A DNA stretch of 64,000 bases. Source: Pontibacter rufus (GTDB taxonomy: Bacteria; Bacteroidota; Bacteroidia; Cytophagales; Hymenobacteraceae). Position numbers and translations under genes: made by a program. The notes below the pieces were generated by a model, which was given only the letters and a program-made list of their open reading frames with translations, had not been told where the DNA came from and searched no databases. How positions within the stretch are numbered: position 1 is the stretch's first letter; every line of letters starts with the position of its first letter. The DNA is taken from positions 310,001 to 374,000 of the forward strand of contig NZ_JADQDR010000001.1 in assembly GCF_015694705.1 (NCBI RefSeq), read 5' to 3'. Of this stretch, positions 17,633-27,700 are shown one piece after another.

Positions 17633-19147
17633 ATGCCACCCATTGTTCTTCTGTTATTTCTGGTAGGTTATTTTGCTGTGCTGATAGGTATTTCCCGCCT
17701 GACTTCGAGAGGGGCATCCGACAACTCCACCTTCTTTATCGCCAACCGGAATTCAAAGTGGTACTTCGTGGCTTTCGGCATGATTGGCACTGCCTTGTCG
17801 GGAGTTACGTTTATTTCAGTGCCGGGTGCCGTGAGCAACAACAGCTTCGGCTACTTCCAGTTTGTGCTCGGCAATGCGGTAGGTTTTGTGCTCATAGCCA
17901 CGGTGCTGCTGCCCCTGTATTACCGCATGAACCTGATCTCGATTTATACTTACCTGGAGCGGCGCATGGGGTTCTGGAGTTACAAATCAGGGGCGATGAT
18001 CTTTCTGGTTTCCCGCATTATCGGCTCTGCTTTCAGGCTATACCTGGTGGCCATTGTGCTGCAAAAGTTTATTTTTGATGCCTGGCAGGTGCCTTTTGGC
18101 GTTACAGTAGCCATCTGTCTTATACTTATCTGGTGCTATACTTACAAGGGCGGACTTAAAACCATCGTTATCACCGATACGCTCCAGACTGTTTTCCTGC
18201 TCTCGTCAGTGCTGCTGTCTATCTGGTTTATTGCTGATAGCCTGAATCTGGATCTGATGGGAACCTTTGAGGCAGTCAAAAACAGCTCCTATTCTAAAAT
18301 ATTTTTCTGGGAGGATTTCATCGGCAGCAAGAACCACTTTCTCAAGCAGTTTCTGGGCGGCATTTTTGTTACCATAGCCATGACGGGCCTTGATCAGGAT
18401 TTGATGCAGAAAAACCTGAGCTGCAAAAACATTGGAGAAGCCCAGAAAAACATGCTCACTTTTACGGTTGTGTTTGTGTGCATCAACATCTTTTTCCTGA
18501 GTGTGGGCGCCCTGCTTTACCAGTATGCCGATGCTAACCAAATCAACGTGGCCGCCCTGCGCACACCCGATTACCTGTTCCCAGAGATTGCTTTAAACTA
18601 CCTGAATGTTGTGCCGGCCGTGGTGTTTATGCTCGGGTTAACGGCCGCTACCTTCGCCACTACCGATTCGGCGCTGACCGCTTTGACAACTTCCTTTTGC
18701 ATCGACTTCCTCAATTTCGAGAAGAAAGAAGATCAGAATGATCGCCGGCTGGTTCGTACCCGGCACATCGTGCACGTAGCTTTTTCGGTGGTGATGCTGC
18801 TGGTGATACTGGTTTTCCGGATAATTAACGACGACTCCGTGGTGAACGCAATTTTCAAAGCAGCCGGTTATACGTATGGGCCGCTGCTGGGCCTGTTTAC
18901 TTTTGGTATGATAAGCAAACGCATTGTTACAGACAGGCTGGTGCCGTTTATCTGCCTGCTTTCCCCGGCCATTACCTATATCATAGACAGTTATTCGCTG
19001 ACCTGGATTGGCTACATGATGGGCTTTGAACTGATCGTAGTGAATGGTTTGATTACGTTCCTCTGCCTGCTGATCACCAGTAAACCCAACAGAGGCGAAG
19101 TAACGCGCTGGAAGGCTACCGACAAGGTAATGTCGACCTCAAAATAA
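17633..19147 (+). CDS. Sodium/solute symporter (SSS family), MurT-like
   Basis: The product has 504 residues and many hydrophobic segments (about 13 predicted by eye). SSS features include an early TFFIANRNSKWYFVAFGMIGTALSG segment (seen in pieces), GAVSNNSFGYFQFVLGN, YLERRMGFWSYKSGAM and GLDQDLMQKNLSCKN. It sits 280 bases after murQ on the same strand. In Tannerella forsythia a member of this class, MurT, is encoded beside murQ and imports MurNAc, so a MurNAc or muropeptide-sugar importer is the best guess. The specificity is inferred from context only. A family A repeat lies between murQ and this gene. Confidence 0.88.
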   Translation: MPPIVLLLFLVGYFAVLIGISRLTSRGASDNSTFFIANRNSKWYFVAFGMIGTALSGVTFISVPGAVSNNSFGYFQFVLGNAVGFVLIATVLLPLYYRMNLISIYTYLERRMGFWSYKSGAMIFLVSRIIGSAFRLYLVAIVLQKFIFDAWQVPFGVTVAICLILIWCYTYKGGLKTIVITDTLQTVFLLSSVLLSIWFIADSLNLDLMGTFEAVKNSSYSKIFFWEDFIGSKNHFLKQFLGGIFVTIAMTGLDQDLMQKNLSCKNIGEAQKNMLTFTVVFVCINIFFLSVGALLYQYADANQINVAALRTPDYLFPEIALNYLNVVPAVVFMLGLTAATFATTDSALTALTTSFCIDFLNFEKKEDQNDRRLVRTRHIVHVAFSVVMLLVILVFRIINDDSVVNAIFKAAGYTYGPLLGLFTFGMISKRIVTDRLVPFICLLSPAITYIIDSYSLTWIGYMMGFELIVVNGLITFLCLLITSKPNRGEVTRWKATDKVMSTSK

Positions 19148-19210
19148 CCGCTGTAACGCTGGCTTTTACCCCATCCCTAAAACTACGATTAGGACATAAG
19201 TCCATTTATG

Positions 19211-19341
19211 TTTCAAGTCTGTGACTTGGAGCTATTATGAGGCCAGTTTTTAACTGGCGTAAATTGTTTTCAAACCGGATTCATACTTACGCCAGTTAAA
19301 AGCCGGCTTCATTTCCACCACAAGTTGGAAACTTGCGGTAT
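19211..19341. repeat. Repeat family B, copy 1: three-hairpin element
   Basis: Starts TTTCAAGT…ACTTGGAGCT and ends ACTTGCGGTA. It folds as a short hairpin, a long central stem (ATGAGGCCAG…AACTGGCGTAA against TTACGCCAGTT…GGCTTCAT) and a second short hairpin (CAAGTT/AACTTG). A second copy with the same architecture is at 30384-30508. It lies between the convergent ends of the symporter and DeoR-type genes. Confidence 0.8.
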
Positions 19342-19401
19342 AAAATTTACTTTTCATTTTGTGTCCCTATTGTAGGTTTTTAGGGGAAGGGTGGCGAACG
19401 G

Positions 19402-20145
19402 TTAAAGTACAGTAACAGCTTTGGCATATTCCTTCAGCGCGGCGCTGCCGGGTTTCAGATCGGTAACGAGGTAATGGATGGCGTTCAGGTTGCAGACTTT
19501 CATGTTCTGGATCGAGTCAAGCTTTTCGGCAATGCTCATAACGGCTGTTTTCCTGGCAGATTTCAGCATGGCTTTTTTCACCTGCACTACTTCCCAATCC
19601 GAATCCGTCATGCCATCGGCCAGTGAAAGCCCGTTTGTTCCTAAAATGCACAGATCTACCCGAATCTCAGAAAGCTGGTTAATTACCTGTGCGCCATAGT
19701 TTATATGGGAACTCTTCGACAACTGGCCTCCTATAAGTATAACATCAACATTGGGGCGTTCGGCCAGTTCGAGCGCCACCAAAGGACTTACGGTAAAAAA
19801 AGTACATTTCAGGCTGTCGGGGAGCATACGTGCCACCTCTATCATCGTGGTGCCACCGCCTACCAGCACAAACATATCGTCGTGCAGCAACTGAATAACT
19901 TTCCGGGCTATTTCCTTTTTAGAGTCTTTGGCGTATACTTCGCTTTGCTGGAAAGGATAGTGGAACGACCGCGACAAAGCACCGCCGTGTACTTTCAGAA
20001 TTTTGCCACTTTCGGCCAGTTCATGCAAATCCCTGCGGATGGTATCTTCCGATACATTAAGCTGTGTGCTCAGATCTGAGGAAAGCACTTTGTTGTGCAG
20101 GTTTATTTGCTTGATGATGAAAGCCTGCCGTTCTTCCTTTAGCAT
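19402..20145 (-). CDS. DeoR/GlpR-family transcriptional regulator
   Basis: The product has 247 residues. The N-terminal winged helix carries the family pattern MLKEERQAFIIKQI followed by VSEDTIRRDLHELAESG and KVHGGAL. The remainder is a DeoR sugar-phosphate-sensing domain (FVLVGGGTTMIEVARMLP, ILIGGQLS, LCILGTNGLSLADGMT). Such regulators usually repress catabolic genes and release DNA on binding a phosphosugar. Placed convergently with the MurQ/symporter block, it is a natural candidate to sense MurNAc-6-phosphate or GlcNAc-6-phosphate. No operator could be identified by eye. Confidence 0.93.
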   Translation of the reverse strand: MLKEERQAFIIKQINLHNKVLSSDLSTQLNVSEDTIRRDLHELAESGKILKVHGGALSRSFHYPFQQSEVYAKDSKKEIARKVIQLLHDDMFVLVGGGTTMIEVARMLPDSLKCTFFTVSPLVALELAERPNVDVILIGGQLSKSSHINYGAQVINQLSEIRVDLCILGTNGLSLADGMTDSDWEVVQVKKAMLKSARKTAVMSIAEKLDSIQNMKVCNLNAIHYLVTDLKPGSAALKEYAKAVTVL

Positions 20146-20338
20146 TATGTCAGGGTTAGAGATATCTTCAAATATAAGTATAGGTACAGAATAATTTAAA
20201 CTATTTTATCGTCCTGAAAGCATCCTTCTCGCACTCACACCAGCCGGAGGCTATACTTTACGCACCCTCCAAATCATACTTCACGATTAACCCGGTAAAT
20301 CAAAGTTTTAGACCTTTTCCAAAGTCTTACCTCTGGAA

Positions 20339-21526
20339 TCAGGAGCCGGCATTTGCTTTAAATACCCGGATAAAGTTGCCGCCTAAAATCTTTTCGATGT
20401 CCGTTTTGCTGTAGCCCCTAGCCAGGAGTTCCTTCGTGATGAGCGGGAAGTCCGTTACATCATCCAGTTGCTGCGGTGTGGAGGAGATGCCGTCGAAGTC
20501 GGAGCCAAGCCCCACATGATCTACGCCAACCAGCCGCACAATATGATCCAGGTGATCGAGCAGCAGCGATAGCGGCGGACGCACCTGGGTAGCCTCCCGG
20601 GGATATTGCTTTGTCAGCCATGCCGTTCTGGCATCGGAAGACCAGTTAAGTTGTTTCAAGGAATCCAGTTCCGGCTTGTGCCTGGCCATAAACTGCGCCT
20701 GGCGCTTATCGAAACCACTGTCCAGGAAACCGGAGAAAAAGTTCAGATCGATTACGCCGCCGTTTTTACCTACGGCTTTTATTTGTGCGTCCGTCAGGTT
20801 CCTGAAATGCGGGTTTATGGCATGCACACAGCTATGCGACACCAGCACGGGTTTGGTAGTGGTTTGGATAGCATCCCAGAAGGTCTGCTCGCCCACATGG
20901 CTCAGGTCCACCATCATGCCCAGTTTATTCATCCGGCGCACCACTTGTTTACCAAAGTCATTTAGTCCTTTCTTCGCGTTGGGCACGGTGCCTTCTGCTT
21001 CGTCTTTGGCCGACGAGGCCCAGGAGGTAGAATTGTTCCAGGTAAGCGTCATGTAGCGCGTGCCAAGTGCATACAGGCTGTCGAGGTAAGCCAGGTTATC
21101 TTCTATCATGTGGCCGCCTTCCACCCCGATCATGGCCGCCAGCTTTTTTTGCTTCACTGCTGCCATCAATCCGGCGGGCGTGGTTACTACCTGCATCTTA
21201 TCCGGGTTGCGGGCCGCAAGGGCATACAATGAGTCGATTTGTGCAAGCGCATATTTAAACTCACGGCCTTTGCCCAGGCTGCCCTCGCTCCAGACAGAGA
21301 AAACCTGCACATCCACGCCGCCTTCTTTAAACCGTGCCAGGTCAGAGTGCGTCTTGCCGGTCAGGTCGTCTGCTATGTCGAGGCCTTCCATCACGTTTAT
21401 CAGCACATCATTGTGCGTGTCAACTACAATGGCTTCCTGGTGCAGTTTTTTGTAATCCTGCGCCCATACAAAGGTGCCATGGAGCAGGAGCGTAGCCAGC
21501 ACGGGTAAGAGTTTCGCTGTTTTCAT
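20339..21526 (-). CDS. Exported M19-family membrane dipeptidase
   Basis: The product has 395 residues with a signal peptide (MKTAKLLPVLATLLLHGTFVWAQ). M19 landmarks are present: VVDTHNDVL (H38 and D40 zinc ligands), GVEGGHMIEDNL (bridging Glu), VDLSHVG, PVLVSHSCVHA and GVDHVGLGSDFDGI. M19 enzymes cleave dipeptides, including ones with a C-terminal D-residue, and so suit the L-Ala-D-Glu type products of peptide-stem trimming. It is predicted to be periplasmic. It lies on the minus strand behind the regulator gene, with 193 bases between them. Confidence 0.93.
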   Translation of the reverse strand: MKTAKLLPVLATLLLHGTFVWAQDYKKLHQEAIVVDTHNDVLINVMEGLDIADDLTGKTHSDLARFKEGGVDVQVFSVWSEGSLGKGREFKYALAQIDSLYALAARNPDKMQVVTTPAGLMAAVKQKKLAAMIGVEGGHMIEDNLAYLDSLYALGTRYMTLTWNNSTSWASSAKDEAEGTVPNAKKGLNDFGKQVVRRMNKLGMMVDLSHVGEQTFWDAIQTTTKPVLVSHSCVHAINPHFRNLTDAQIKAVGKNGGVIDLNFFSGFLDSGFDKRQAQFMARHKPELDSLKQLNWSSDARTAWLTKQYPREATQVRPPLSLLLDHLDHIVRLVGVDHVGLGSDFDGISSTPQQLDDVTDFPLITKELLARGYSKTDIEKILGGNFIRVFKANAGS

Positions 21527-21804
21527 TCAGTTCTGTTTTGTTGAAGCCGGGTGCGCTGCTTCTTTGCAGCGCGGCGCAGGTATGATGCTATAAGTATGGA
21601 TGAACGCGTACATGCCTGCTTACCGGCAGCACAGCAAGTATGGTCAGGAAAAGATAAGAAAAAGCTGGTTGAAACCCAAGTATACTTTGGTGGCGAACGG
21701 GAGTATGGCAGCGCATGAACAAACCCGAAAACCGGGAGATATTGCAGATATTGTAAAAGTGCTGTACCTTAAATGCCAGGCTACACCTCAAGCCTACAAT
21801 TTTA

Positions 21805-23061
21805 ATGCTTCATACTATGAATTTCCCTTTCCTGATGCTCACCTGCCTTATACTTGGCGCGACATACGCTTCTGCTTCGGCGCAGCAAAAAGACAGCCGC
21901 TGGCTCGAAGAACTGCTGCATGCGCAGGCTTCGCCGCTGCTGCAAAACATACTCAACAAGCCCGATACTTTTCAGTACCAGATTATTTATACCCGCATCA
22001 ATCGCGATAAAAACAACCGGACGCATTTTAAAAACTATTACCTGAACGTAGATCGCAACAGGTATTTCAATCCCGCCTCTACCGTAAAATTGCCAACTGC
22101 GCTGCTGGCCCTCGAAAAGTTAAACAGCTTAACAGACAAAGGCATCGATAAGTATACGCCTATGCTCACCGACAGCGCTTTCAGTAAGCAAACAGCGGTA
22201 TTGGCTGATTCTACTGCTGAAAACGGTTTGCCATCCATTGCACATTACATCAAAAAAGTATTTCTGGTAAGCGACAACGATGCCTACAACCGCCTGTATG
22301 AATTTGTAGGACAGCAAACACTCAATGAGAAGCTGTGGCAGAAAGGCTATAAAGATGTGCGCATCACGCGCCGCTTTACGCCCATGTCGGAAGAGGAAAA
22401 CCGCCATACCAACCCCATCCGTTTTGTGCAGGACGGAAAAGTATTGTACACCCAGCCGGCAGCACGCAGCAATGTTACATTCGACTTCAGCAAAGCCGTT
22501 CATATCGGGAAGGCTTATTACAATTGGGAGGAGCAGCTGATTCAGGAGCCGATGGACTTCACCACGCACAACAACCTGCCACTGGACGATCTGCGGCAGA
22601 TGCTGCAGTCAGTGCTGTTCCCGGAATCGGTGTCGGCACAGCAGCGCTTTGACCTGAGTCCGGAGGATTATGCTTTTCTGTATGAAAACATGCCCAAGCT
22701 GCCGTTCGAGAGTAATTTTCCGAAGTATGATACCACCGAGTTTTTCGACAGCTATACCAAATTCTTTATGTATAAAGCTGATAAGAGCAAGATACCGGAG
22801 TATATCCGCATCTATAACAAGCCCGGCTGGTCGTACGGTTTCCTGACGGATGCCGCTTACATTGCTGATCTGAAAAACGAGGTTGAGTTTATGCTTTCGG
22901 CCGTTATTTACGTGAACAGCGATGGCGTGCTGAACGATGACAAGTATGATTACGATACAATCGGTTATCCGTTCTTCAAAGAAATAGGGGAGATTATCTA
23001 CAAGTATGAGCTCGGAAGAGAACGCAAGTATAAGCCGGATTTAAGCAAGTTTAAGCGGTAG
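21805..23061 (+). CDS. Exported class-A beta-lactamase-fold serine hydrolase
   Basis: The product has 418 residues, and an internal ATG at 21817 gives an equally good signal peptide (NFPFLMLTCLILGATYASASAQ). The active-site SxxK is in NPASTVKLPTALLAL and the SDN loop is intact in FLVSDNDAYNRL. Where beta-lactamases have KTG or KSG this protein reads NKPGWSYG. Family PF13354-like proteins of this sort in Bacteroidota are often annotated simply as serine hydrolases. The altered third motif argues against a classical beta-lactamase. In a locus full of wall enzymes, a D,D-peptidase or esterase acting on muropeptides is more likely. The gene ends before a perfect 23-bp terminator shared with the convergent susD. 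Confidence 0.75.
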   Translation: MLHTMNFPFLMLTCLILGATYASASAQQKDSRWLEELLHAQASPLLQNILNKPDTFQYQIIYTRINRDKNNRTHFKNYYLNVDRNRYFNPASTVKLPTALLALEKLNSLTDKGIDKYTPMLTDSAFSKQTAVLADSTAENGLPSIAHYIKKVFLVSDNDAYNRLYEFVGQQTLNEKLWQKGYKDVRITRRFTPMSEEENRHTNPIRFVQDGKVLYTQPAARSNVTFDFSKAVHIGKAYYNWEEQLIQEPMDFTTHNNLPLDDLRQMLQSVLFPESVSAQQRFDLSPEDYAFLYENMPKLPFESNFPKYDTTEFFDSYTKFFMYKADKSKIPEYIRIYNKPGWSYGFLTDAAYIADLKNEVEFMLSAVIYVNSDGVLNDDKYDYDTIGYPFFKEIGEIIYKYELGRERKYKPDLSKFKR

Positions 23062-23106
23062 TAAGTATGGGAAGTTTGGCTAAAGCAGTTGTAGCAGCAT
23101 CCCAAA

Positions 23107-23249
23107 GACCTCGCAGTGTGCGCAGCTCCTGCGAGCGTCTGGAGAGTTAGAGAGTTAAAATGTTGATCTTATAGCATATGCGTCCGCTTGCGCTATAGAT
23201 TCTGCTGCATAGCCCAGATACTTGCAGGAGCTGCGCACACTGCAAGGTC
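23107..23249. repeat. Repeat family C, copy 1: 29-bp inverted pair
   Basis: Arms 23107-23135 and 23221-23249 are reverse complements at 27 of 29 positions (core GTGTGCGCAGCTCCTGC) around 85 bases. Copies of the same arm sequence occur at 36683-36719 (single arm) and 49325-49552 (perfect 38-bp pair). Confidence 0.85.
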
Positions 23250-23256
23250 AGGATTG

Positions 23257-23308
23257 ATTAAACCAAAAAGCCCCTGCAGCGCAAACTGCAGGGGCTTTTT
23301 GGTTTAAT
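23257..23308. terminator. Bidirectional terminator between convergent genes
   Basis: Perfect 23-bp inverted repeat (23257-23279 and 23286-23308) with a 6-base loop. An A-rich side and a TTTTT run flank a GC stem centred on GCCCCTGCAG. It ends 11 bases before the stop of the convergent susD gene and would terminate transcripts from both directions. Confidence 0.92.
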
Positions 23309-23319
23309 GTAATGATGTG

Positions 23320-24747
23320 TTACTCTACATCCCACCAAAGCCGGTCGGCCAGTGATGACACAGCAGGCACGTTAGCGCCGTTCTTGCTTGATTCTCCCTG
23401 CGGGTAAGCTACCCGGCGGATAAAGGTCGGCAGCGCGGCGCCTTCGGGCAAGGTGAAATTCGCATACTGGTAATCATAGCGTCTGGCATCGTTCCAGGCT
23501 TCGGGATTCAGGTAGGTGGCGATATACTTTTCTTTGAAAATCAAATCGAGCGTAAGGTTTTGCGCGCCAACCGCCACGGCCGGGTTCGACAGATAAGCAT
23601 CGCGTTCAGCCGGCGCTACTTCCAGTTGCTCCATACTTGCCCTGATGCCCTCAAGGTAAGCTGCATAAGCGCGATCCAGGTTACCTGCCCGGAAAGCCGC
23701 CTCTGCCTCAATAAATTTAACCTCGGCATAAGAGATGATAACCAGTGGCGACAGGTCGCCGGTTAAAGGAGAGTTCTGAGAGATGTAAGACTCGTCTCTG
23801 ACGGTGTTGTTGGCCGGGCCCACGTTGCCTGTGCCGTTCGGAGTGCCTTTGTAATCGCCATTAACGGTTTTATCTGTGATTTTGGCAATGCGCGGGTCAA
23901 ATACGCCATACGTAGTGCCATCCAGGTGTTCTACTAATTGCGTGGAAAGCCATCCGCCGAGTACCAGTTGGGTGTTACTCAGCGCAATAGCGGCCCATGG
24001 ATTTCGTGCTGCAAAAACGCTCATCTGTGCGTTGTCAGCATTGGAGGTATAAGCCTGATCAACGGCAGCCAGCACATCCTGCGGATTGTAGGCTGTTGTC
24101 TTGCTTATCTTGTTCAGAAATCTTGCTTTAAGCGCATAAGCTGTCTTTATCCAGTTTTCTACACTACCGCCATGTATCAGGTCGTTGTCCGGATCAAGCG
24201 TCAGTTTAGAGTCTGGTTTATTCAATTCTGCAATGGCCTCGTCCAGCAGTCTCACCGTTTCCTGGTACAGTTCTTCCTGCGTGTCGAATTTGGGCGTGAG
24301 TGTGCTGCCGTTAAAGGCTTCGGAGTAGGGTGCATCACCAAACATATCGGTTACAAGGCTCAGGTTATAGGCCATCAGCACATCGGCAACGCCCACATAC
24401 TGGCTGGCACCTTCTTCCTGGGCCTTTTGCTTCATGTCATAAATATCGGCCATCGCCAGGTATAAATTATCCCAGATACTGGTGTAATCAGACACCTGGT
24501 ACGTATCCGTGGCGCTGCCGGCAGACGGGTTGGCCAGGTACTGCACAAAGTAGGAGGTAACAGCCGCGACACGCTGGCTGTTGAGGGCCGTTTTCTGTGT
24601 AGTAGTGGACAGCAAAGCGTTTAACGGTGGGTTCGTAACCAGGTTGGGATTCTCATCCAGGTCAAAATAGTCCTTACAACTCTGTAAGCTCATCATGGCC
24701 CCCGTTATCAGGATAAGGGCAAGGGTATAGCTGCGTATCTTTTTCAT
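23320..24747 (-). CDS. SusD-like (SusD/RagB subgroup 2) outer-membrane lipoprotein
   Basis: The product has 475 residues. The lipobox LQSC gives an acylated Cys at residue 24, followed by KDYFD, acidic enough for surface export. The N-terminal DLDENPNLVTNPPLNALLS and the WDNLYLAMADIYDMKQKA and AYNLSLVTDMFGDAPYSEA segments are typical of the SusD-like_2 type (PF12771). The C-terminus shows LIFKEKYIATYLNPEAWNDARRYDYQ. It lies 12 bases downstream of its susC partner on the minus strand. The two together form a second uptake system, distinct from the one at 5.7-10.7 kb. Confidence 0.94.
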   Translation of the reverse strand: MKKIRSYTLALILITGAMMSLQSCKDYFDLDENPNLVTNPPLNALLSTTTQKTALNSQRVAAVTSYFVQYLANPSAGSATDTYQVSDYTSIWDNLYLAMADIYDMKQKAQEEGASQYVGVADVLMAYNLSLVTDMFGDAPYSEAFNGSTLTPKFDTQEELYQETVRLLDEAIAELNKPDSKLTLDPDNDLIHGGSVENWIKTAYALKARFLNKISKTTAYNPQDVLAAVDQAYTSNADNAQMSVFAARNPWAAIALSNTQLVLGGWLSTQLVEHLDGTTYGVFDPRIAKITDKTVNGDYKGTPNGTGNVGPANNTVRDESYISQNSPLTGDLSPLVIISYAEVKFIEAEAAFRAGNLDRAYAAYLEGIRASMEQLEVAPAERDAYLSNPAVAVGAQNLTLDLIFKEKYIATYLNPEAWNDARRYDYQYANFTLPEGAALPTFIRRVAYPQGESSKNGANVPAVSSLADRLWWDVE

Positions 24748-24759
24748 ACTTCGTTCAAA

Positions 24760-27700
24760 TTAAAATCCAACATTCAGGGTGAACAAATAACTTCTGACAG
24801 CCGGGTAAGTAAAACCGGCAAACCCATCCACGTTGCTACCGCTCGGGGAAGAACTGTTTTCCGGATCGTAGCCCGAATACTTGGTGGAAAGCCACAGGTT
24901 GTTGCCGGTGAGCGATACAGAGGTGTTTTTGATAAAAATATCTTCAAACCATCTGCTTGGCAGGTTGTAGCTGAGCGTCAGGGAGCGCAGGCGCACCCAA
25001 GAGGCATCTTCCACAAAGTTCTCTGACACGCCGCGGTGAATGTTGCGGTAAAAGCCATCGCCGTAATCCACACCATCCGGGCCGATGCCCTGCCCTAAAT
25101 AAACAGGCTTTGTGTTAGGTGTTCCGTCTGCCAGTACGCCGTCAAAAACAATAACTTCATCGCGGTTCTCGGTATATTCGGCAATACCGAATGCTGAGAA
25201 GAAATTACCCATCTGGTTATACTTCTCCTGTCCTACGCGGGCATCAATTAAGCCGGAGAGGCTGAAGTCCTTATACGTAAAGGTGTTGGTCAGGCCGCCA
25301 ATCCAGTCCGGTTGCGAGTTGCCCAAAATCTTCTGATCAGAAGTAGCGGATCGGATGGGGAAGCCGTCTTCGCCAATCAGAAGCGGTCTGGATTCGTCGA
25401 TATGCATTGGATCTTCCTCGTCTGATCCATAATAGCGTTTGTAGTAGGTGCCATAAATGTTACCAAAAGATTCGCCCGGTATCAGCTTCATGGTGACAGT
25501 GGAACCGAGATAGCCGAACTGCGAAGCGTACGGGATTTCGGTGAGGCCTTCGCGGATGGTCAGAATTTTGTTACGGTTAGCAGAGAAAACCAGGCTGGTG
25601 TTCCATGTGAAGTCCGTTGATCTGATCGGCGTGGCATTCAGCGCCAGTTCTATGCCTTTGTTGCGCATGGTGCCGGAGTTTACGGCAGCTCTTACAAAGC
25701 CTGTGGAGCTGGGAACATCGATGTTGATGATCTGGTCTTTGCTCAGGGAACGGTAATAGCTGATATCAAAACCGAGGCGGTTATCCAGGAATTGCATCTC
25801 AAGGCCGGCCTCAAAGGTATTGGTATATTCCGGAAGCAGGGCTCTGTTGCCCAGCAGGGCAGCTCTTGTAAAACCAGTATAGCCTGTAGGCAAGCCGGTA
25901 TAAGGTGAATAGCCGAAAGAGGTAGAGTATGGCTCTGCATCTTTACCAATGCCGGCATACGAGATTCTGAACTTACCAAGGTTTACATAAGCCGGCAGTT
26001 GCAGGTGATCAGAGAACACATAGCTCAAACTGGCTGAAGGATAGAATAGGGAGTTGTTCGGGCTTATCAGGGTAGATGTGATATCGTTTCTGCCGGTTAA
26101 AGTCAGGAACAGGAAATCTTTATAATCGAGTGTCGCTTCTCCGAAAAAGCCCATCAGCCGGTACTCCTCTTCTCTTTGTCTGGAGTTTAAGATTTTGGCA
26201 TTCTGCAGATTGAAGTAATCGAATATAGCCAGTTCACTGCCTTCCACACCAAAGCTCTTGGCGCGCCTGTCGTATAGTTCATGACCCAGGCGGAGCGTTC
26301 CGGAGAAGTCGCTTCCAAAATCAGAGCTTAACGTAACTACAAATGTGGAGTTGATGGTTCTGGACTTGGTGCTGTATTGGTTTACAAAGCCGAGTCCGTT
26401 ATCTTCATACACCACTTCATCGGCAAATCCGCGGGGGCCAGGCGCTGTAGCGGTGCGGCCGTCGGTATAGGTGTCGAGGCCAATACGGTAGTTGAAGTTT
26501 AACCAGGTAGTAGGCGTATAACCAAAATTTAAGCTACCGATAAACCTGTTTACGTCGTCTTCCAGCAGGTTGGTGGCAGCGCCGTAAATAGGGTTGTTGT
26601 TTCCGTAGGTTTTCATGGTGCCGTCCGGTTTTATGTAATCTGTTACATCCCAGCGCGGAGACCAGTAGCTCAGGCTTTCGCTGTAGCGATCAGCATTATA
26701 GCGGTTGCCTCCTGAGTTGATGTAGTTAAAGTTGGCGCCGGTCGTAAATTTGTCGCTGAACTTTACCTCTGTATTCAGGCGGGCAGAAAAATTCTGGTAA
26801 TCCGTAAAAGGTATAATGCCTTTATGATCCAGGTGAGAGATGGACGACAGGAACGTAATTGCCTCGTTTCCGCCGGAGAAAGACAGGGAGTTCCTGAACT
26901 GTGAGCCCGTTTCGTAAGCATCACGGAAGTGGTTATACAACTCTGCAGGGTGGGTGGGATCTAACTGCCGGGCCTCTGCTACGGTTGGTCCCCAGGATGG
27001 CCAGAAACTGGCTGGATCGTATTCGCCCTTATATCCCTGGGTATACTCATCCTGAATTTCAGGTACCTTGTTTACCTCTTCTATACCCGCTGTGCTGGTA
27101 AAATTAACCCGCAGGGCTCCTTTTTGTCCGCTCTTGGTCGTTATTACCACTACCCCGTTCACGCCCCTCAAACCATACAAAGCAGTAGCCGCGCCACCTT
27201 TCAGCACATTTATACTTTCAATGTCATTCGGGTTGATGTCAGCCAGCCTGTTGCTCATGCCTCTTAGTTCGGCTCCCTCGCCAAAGGTGGAAGTTGAGTT
27301 GTCTACCAGCACGCCGTCAATTACAAAAAGCGGCTGGTGTGAGCGGTTTACGTCAATAGAGTTAATGCCGCGTATGCGGATATCAGCACCCTGGCCTGGC
27401 GCGCCGCCGGTGCTGGAAATAACCGCGCCGGCCACCTTGCCCTGCAACGCGTTTAGCACGTTTGGTTGCTTGTTGCGCGTAATCTCCTGCGCCCCAACCG
27501 ACTGCGCCGCATAGCCTAACGATTTCTTTTCGCGCGAAATACCCAAAGCCGTTACCACTACTTCCTGCAGTTGCTCGGTATCCGTGCTCAGGCTCACGTT
27601 AATCTCCGACTGGCTGCCTACTGTTACCTCCTTGGGCTGGTAGCCGAGGAACCTGAAAACCAGAACAGCGTTGTTGTCCGGCACCCGGATCTGGTAGTTG

